64,000 nt of DNA, from contig OZ245788.1 of the NCBI GenBank assembly GCA_965228065.1, positions 6,448,001-6,512,000 on the forward strand, written 5' to 3'. Below, piece after piece: positions 60,331 to 64,000 of this stretch. Numbering within the stretch: position 1 is the stretch's first letter; each line of letters begins with the position of its first letter. The notes under the pieces are model-generated. The model had not been told where the DNA came from and made no database searches. It worked only from the letters and a program-made list of their open reading frames with translations. Made by a program: the position numbers and the translations under genes. The stretch is from Sphingobium_A sp965228065 (GTDB lineage: Bacteria; Pseudomonadota; Alphaproteobacteria; Sphingomonadales; Sphingomonadaceae).

Positions 60331-61209
60331 ATGATGGGGATGGATGCTCGCAGCTTGAGGGGCGATATCGCGCTCTTTCTGGTCCTGACGCTGGCCATCA
60401 GTTGCATCTTCTATCCATTGATCATTGCTGCGGGCGGCGCCCCGGCCACCCGGAATTACGTGACCGGCCTGATGTGGTCGCCCGCGATCGCCGCGCTGCT
60501 GACGGTGTATCTCCGCAAACTGGACCTTGCATCGCTGGGCTGGGGCTGGGGAGAAACGCGCTGGAACCTGGCCGGCTATCTCATTCCGCTCGGCTATGCC
60601 GGTATCGCCTATCTCATCGTGTGGCTGACCGGTCTCGGCGGTTTCGCCGACGCTGCAAATGTCGCGAAATTCGCCGCCATGCTGGGCTGGCCTGACGCGC
60701 AACCGACGCTGGTCGTCATTTCCTATGTCGTGATGATGGCCACGACCGGCTTCGTCAGCGCGCTCGCAACCGGGCTGGGCGAAGAGATTGGCTGGCGCGG
60801 TTTCCTGGCGCCGCGCATGGCGTCGCTGATCGGCTTCACACCCAGCGTGTTCGTCGTCGGCCTGATCTGGGCGGCATGGCACATGCCATTGCTGCTGTTC
60901 GGCAACTATAATCAGGGCACCGAATGGTGGTTCTCCGCCACCTGCTTCACCGTGCTGGTGCTTGGCGTCAGCATGATCATGGCATGGCTGCGGCTGCGCT
61001 CGGGCAGCCTGTGGCCCTGCGCGATCCTGCATGCCAGCCACAATCTCTTCATCCAGGGTGTCTTCACCCCGCTCACCGGCGAGCGCGGAACCGCGACGGC
61101 CTATTCGATCGACGAGTTCGGTTTTGCATTGCCGATGGTGCTGATCGGCGTGGCGATCTGGTTCTGGATGCGCCGCAAGCAGGCCATCATGGCCGATGCG
61201 GCGACCTGA
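60331..61209 (+). CDS. CPBP-family intramembrane metalloprotease
   Basis: A 292-residue membrane protein of the CAAX-protease/bacteriocin-processing (ABI) family. ATG at 60331 has GGGGGAG 7 bp upstream. Active-site motifs: GLGEEIGWRGFL (Glu pair and Arg), LIWAAWHMPLLLFG (His) and CAILHASHNLF (His, Asn). About eight helices. Substrate unknown; relatives process prenylated or bacteriocin peptides or protect against them. Confidence 0.88.
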   Translation: MMGMDARSLRGDIALFLVLTLAISCIFYPLIIAAGGAPATRNYVTGLMWSPAIAALLTVYLRKLDLASLGWGWGETRWNLAGYLIPLGYAGIAYLIVWLTGLGGFADAANVAKFAAMLGWPDAQPTLVVISYVVMMATTGFVSALATGLGEEIGWRGFLAPRMASLIGFTPSVFVVGLIWAAWHMPLLLFGNYNQGTEWWFSATCFTVLVLGVSMIMAWLRLRSGSLWPCAILHASHNLFIQGVFTPLTGERGTATAYSIDEFGFALPMVLIGVAIWFWMRRKQAIMADAAT

Positions 61210-61373
61210 GCCATGGTCGTCCGCCAGACCGGCATTTGCGCGTCCGATTGCACGCACGGCATCGAGATCATATGTAATGGTCTGGTTGAGGCGCGAGACA
61301 GAATGATCCTTTCTACAAAGAGACCGAAAACCGCCGTTGTGCACGGCGCTCACGCCAACAAGGGATATCGCGC

Positions 61374-62021
61374 ATGAAGTCCGATCAGCCGACACTCGGC
61401 GTGCTGCTGCGCGGCCTCCGAACCCGGAATGACTGGACGCTCAAGGAAATGAGCGATCGCAGCGGCATTCCCATCTCGACCTTGTCCAAGGTCGAGCATG
61501 ACCGGCTGACGCTCACCTACGACAAGCTGCTGCAGTTGAGCCAGCGGCTCAACATCCGCATGTCCGAGCTATTCGCGGAAACCGATCCGGGCGCCGAAAC
61601 CCAGGTGACCGCGCGGCGCAGTATCGGCGACATGGATCAGGCGATCCGCGTGACCACGCCGAATTACGATTATTATTATCTCTGCACGGAATTGCGACGG
61701 AAGCGGATGATTCCGCTGATCACGCGCATCCGTGCAAAATCGGCCGAGGAATTCGGCGAGCCCGTTCGCCATCCGGGCGAAGAGTTCGTCTATGTCGTGC
61801 GCGGCACCATCGTCGTGCACACCGAATTCTACGATCCGGTCACGCTTGCGGAGGGAGAATCGATCTATATCGATTCCAACATGGGCCATGCCTATGTGAC
61901 GGCCGAGGGCTGCGAAGAGGCGATCGTACTGGGCGTTTGTTCAAGCGCAGAGGACGGACTACTGGATTCGCTGCTCAATCTCCATGGCGAGGATGCCGAG
62001 TTGGAGAATGCACCGGCCTAA
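61374..62021 (+). CDS. XRE regulator with cupin domain
   Basis: A 215-residue regulator. Residues 8-66 are an HTH_3 (LGVLLRGLRTRNDWTLKEMS, RSGIPISTLSKVEHDRLTLT). Residues of about 115-195 are a cupin_2 domain (HPGEEFVYVVRGTIVVHTE, LAEGESIYIDSNMGHAYVT) with His and Glu metal or ligand residues. This architecture is common for regulators of amino acid and amine catabolism. It lies before the kynurenine genes but is convergent with the Lrp-type regulator. Its target is not evident. Confidence 0.88.
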   Translation: MKSDQPTLGVLLRGLRTRNDWTLKEMSDRSGIPISTLSKVEHDRLTLTYDKLLQLSQRLNIRMSELFAETDPGAETQVTARRSIGDMDQAIRVTTPNYDYYYLCTELRRKRMIPLITRIRAKSAEEFGEPVRHPGEEFVYVVRGTIVVHTEFYDPVTLAEGESIYIDSNMGHAYVTAEGCEEAIVLGVCSSAEDGLLDSLLNLHGEDAELENAPA

Positions 62022-62083
62022 CGGTGCGGCCTAAGCAACGACTTCCCCATCATCTCGACGTAACCGCGATCAGGTGAACCGCT

Positions 62084-62114
62084 TCTCCTCCCCATGCAAA
62101 GCATGGGGAGGAGA
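62084..62114. terminator. Perfect 14-bp hairpin between convergent genes
   Basis: TCTCCTCCCCATGC and GCATGGGGAGGAGA pair perfectly around AAA. No long T run is present. It lies between the XRE-cupin gene and the Lrp-type gene and may terminate both, or be a dispersed palindromic repeat. Confidence 0.6.
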
Positions 62115-62130
62115 GCCGTTCCCTCCCTGA

Positions 62131-62637
62131 TCAGCCTGTGCGCCGGTGCCGCCCGCTCCAGGCATTTTCGCTGACGGCGGCGGCGCCCTTGATCTCGCGC
62201 ATCGCGATCGTCGTCACGAACCGCTCAACGCCGGGAAGTCGCCACAGCTCGGCACGCAACAGCTCGTCGAGATCGCTCATGTCGCGCGCCAGCACCTGAA
62301 GCTGATAGTCGGCATCGCCGACGGTGACGTGACACGCCATGATCATGGGATGTGCCCGCACCGCATTCTCGAACGCCAGATGCTTGTCGAAGCGGACAAT
62401 GACGCGCACGAACGCTGTGGTGTGCAGCCCGACGGCCCCGGGATCGATCGTCGCGCGATAGCCCTGGATGACCTTCGCCGCCTCAAGCGCCTGCACCCGC
62501 TTCCAGCAGGGCGACTTGGAGATGCCGACCATATCGGCAAGCGCGGCGAAGGACAGCCGCGCATCGGCCTCCAGCGCCGTCACGATCTCACGATCGATCC
62601 GGTCGAGTTGGGGGAAATCGGATTCGGGAGCTGCCAT
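62131..62637 (-). CDS. Lrp/AsnC-family regulator, probable kyn regulator
   Basis: A 168-residue regulator. HTH: LDRIDREIVTALEADARLSF, ADMVGISKSPCWKRVQALE. The RAM/AsnC ligand domain follows (GLHTTAFVRVIVRFDKH, VTVGDADYQLQVLARDMSDL). It is divergent from kynA, the known arrangement for KynR-type Lrp proteins that induce tryptophan breakdown in response to kynurenine or tryptophan, so that role is likely by context. Confidence 0.9.
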   Translation of the reverse strand: MAAPESDFPQLDRIDREIVTALEADARLSFAALADMVGISKSPCWKRVQALEAAKVIQGYRATIDPGAVGLHTTAFVRVIVRFDKHLAFENAVRAHPMIMACHVTVGDADYQLQVLARDMSDLDELLRAELWRLPGVERFVTTIAMREIKGAAAVSENAWSGRHRRTG

Positions 62638-62849
62638 CGGATATCCACGGATGAGTGCTGTGATAACGCGATACTGCAGTCCGATACGCAGTTCAATTCC
62701 GCAACCACAGCATCATCGTACTTTACTGTTGCCAATCTGAAGAACGATTGCTCCATACTGATTGCCCAATAGACGCAGAATGGGCACAATGTACCATGCG
62801 CAAAATGTTAGGTTCGCTCCAACGTTCAGACTGGTAGGAGAGACGAGCA

Positions 62850-63596
62850 ATGGACCGCGCCAAATATCATGCACTGCTGACTGCGCCGGAGAAGCTCGAT
62901 TACGAGGTGTATCTGTCCACCCAGTCGCTGCTCGCCTGCCAGAAGCCGTTCGACGAATTGGCCAACCATGACGAGCTGCAGTTCCAGATCATCCACCAGG
63001 TCGAGGAACTGTGGATGAAGCTGATGGCGCATACCCTGCTCGAAGTGGACGATTATATGGTCGCCGGCCAAGCGCATCGCGTCGTCTCGTTGATGGGTCG
63101 CGTCCACAACATCATGCGGCTGATGATCGCGCAGCTCGACCTGCTGGAAACCATGTCGCCCAAGGAATATCAGGAGATCCGCCTGCAGCTCGGCAATGGC
63201 AGCGGCCAGGAATCGCCAGGTTTCCGCGTCCTGCTGCAGATGATCCCCGAATTGTGGCGCAGCTTCGAGAAACGCTACCTGACCGACGCTGGCCGCACCG
63301 TGCGCTCGATCTACGATCAGGATTATGCGCATGACGACGCCTATGTCGTCGCGGAAGCGCTGATCGAGCTGGACGAATTGTTCGGCAAGTTCCGGTCGAA
63401 CCATATCTTCCTGATCCACCGCTCGATCGGCATGGGCTCGGCATCTCTCAAGGGCCGCTCGGTCGATCTGCTGCAGGCCGGCACCCGGCACCGCTTCTTC
63501 CCCGCGCTCTGGGACGTGCGCGTCGAGATGACCGATGCCTGGGGCGGAAGCTATGGCCGGGTGCGCGACAGCATCGCCGCGGAACAGGCCGCATGA
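62850..63596 (+). CDS. kynA: Tryptophan 2,3-dioxygenase
   Basis: A 248-residue heme enzyme. It opens the indole ring of L-tryptophan with O2 to give N-formylkynurenine, the first step of the kynurenine pathway. Motifs: LDYEVYLSTQSLLACQKP, DELQFQIIHQVEELWMKLM (substrate and heme pocket), GQESPGFRVLLQMIPELWRS, and the heme-ligand region FLIHRSIGMGSASLKG. GTAGGAGAG 8 bp before the ATG. Its stop overlaps the kynU start (ATGA), so the two are translationally coupled. Confidence 0.95.
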   Translation: MDRAKYHALLTAPEKLDYEVYLSTQSLLACQKPFDELANHDELQFQIIHQVEELWMKLMAHTLLEVDDYMVAGQAHRVVSLMGRVHNIMRLMIAQLDLLETMSPKEYQEIRLQLGNGSGQESPGFRVLLQMIPELWRSFEKRYLTDAGRTVRSIYDQDYAHDDAYVVAEALIELDELFGKFRSNHIFLIHRSIGMGSASLKGRSVDLLQAGTRHRFFPALWDVRVEMTDAWGGSYGRVRDSIAAEQAA

Positions 63597-64000
63597 GCGC
63601 GCATCGCGATCTGTTCCTGGTTCCCGGACCCGGGCCCTATCTGCTCAGCCACTCGGTCGGCTGCCAGCCACTCGCCGCGCGCGCGCGGCTGGACAGCGAC
63701 CTGCTGACACCCTGGGCGGAACAGGGCGGCGACGCATGGGGTGACTGGCTGGGAACCATCGACCGTTTTCGCAACGCCGCTGCCAGGCTGCTCGACGCCA
63801 GACCGGAAGAAATCTGTCCGCAACCATCGGTTTCCGCGGCGCTTTTCACGTTGTTATCGGGCCTCAAGCGCGAACCCGGTCGAGATGTCCTGCTGACCTC
63901 CGCGCACGGATTCTCCTCGGTCGTCTTTGCGATGGATCGGCTCCAGCGCATGGGTTACCGGCTTGAGCTTCTGCCCGAAGATGCCGATCCCGGCGACGCG
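63593..64000 (+). CDS. kynU: Kynureninase, N-terminal part (cut by window edge)
   Basis: The first 136 residues are inside the window: FLVPGPGPYLLSHSVGCQPL (the SHSVG start of kynureninases), DAWGDWLGTIDRFRNAAARL, QPSVSAALFTLLSGL and VLLTSAHGFSSVVFAMDRL. A PLP-dependent enzyme of aminotransferase class V; cleaves kynurenine to anthranilate and alanine. Coupled to kynA by an ATGA overlap. Assignment rests on these motifs and the kynA context. Confidence 0.85.
   Translation, partial: MSAHRDLFLVPGPGPYLLSHSVGCQPLAARARLDSDLLTPWAEQGGDAWGDWLGTIDRFRNAAARLLDARPEEICPQPSVSAALFTLLSGLKREPGRDVLLTSAHGFSSVVFAMDRLQRMGYRLELLPEDADPGDA

Noticed and set aside
1..64000. CRISPR array, rRNA operon or prophage structural genes
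   Set aside because: No regularly spaced short direct repeats, no rRNA-like stretch and no capsid, portal, terminase or tail gene was seen anywhere in the window.

Overview
The window looks like a chromosome segment of a high-GC alphaproteobacterium, most likely a sphingomonad (Sphingomonadaceae). The grounds are the TonB-dependent receptor, a 1,550-residue NAD-glutamate dehydrogenase, alphaproteobacterial-type LexA boxes (GTTC-N7-GTTC), a MucR-type regulator and the codon and GC style of the core genes. Species cannot be fixed from the sequence alone.

Region by region. (1) 1-7.0 kb: a catabolic and uptake module. It has an APC permease (cut by the left edge), a LuxR-type regulator, a secreted esterase, and a leftward operon TonB receptor > isochorismatase-like amidohydrolase > N-acyl-amino-acid deacylase. 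A short ATGTCAT-type dyad recurs in front of the regulator, the permease and the receptor operon, so the module is probably one local regulon. (2) 7.2-10.5 kb: small unknown genes, one per interval, separated by recurring 70-100 bp non-coding repeats. One repeat has been split by an intact IS1111-type IS110-family element with space for a guide (bridge/seek) RNA downstream of the transposase. (3) 10.5-30.75 kb: a 20-kb genomic island in tRNA-Thr(CGT), bounded by a 185-bp direct repeat. It carries a tyrosine integrase, a primase/AAA+ replication protein, a MucR-like regulator, a single-chain restriction-methyltransferase, many small membrane or secreted unknowns, two identical LexA-type boxes, an AT-rich orphan gene, and at its right end a translationally coupled pair, DUF3644 (HEPN-like RNxxxH motif) plus a membrane-anchored partner. 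No transfer or capsid genes are seen.

(4) 30.9-37.0 kb: core genes (PAS-like protein, NAD-GDH) followed by two palindromic intergenic repeats. (5) 37.3-41.6 kb: an alpha/beta hydrolase diverges from a Fur-box-preceded operon PepSY membrane protein > DUF2271 > DUF4198 > ApbE flavin transferase, a predicted extracytoplasmic flavin redox system. Past it, a second Fur-like box overlies a strong leftward promoter and is followed by a leftward intrinsic terminator with no gene in between: a candidate iron-regulated small RNA. (6) 41.6-45.2 kb: two GGDEF proteins and a periplasmic cyclophilin. (7) 45.4-58.0 kb: an ECF-type sigma factor overlapping a Ser/Thr kinase, then a 3,213-residue autotransporter built of tandem 1.3-1.4 kb repeats. 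(8) 58-64 kb: LysR/MFS pair, CPBP protease, XRE-cupin regulator, and a kynurenine-pathway cluster (Lrp-type regulator, kynA, kynU cut by the right edge).
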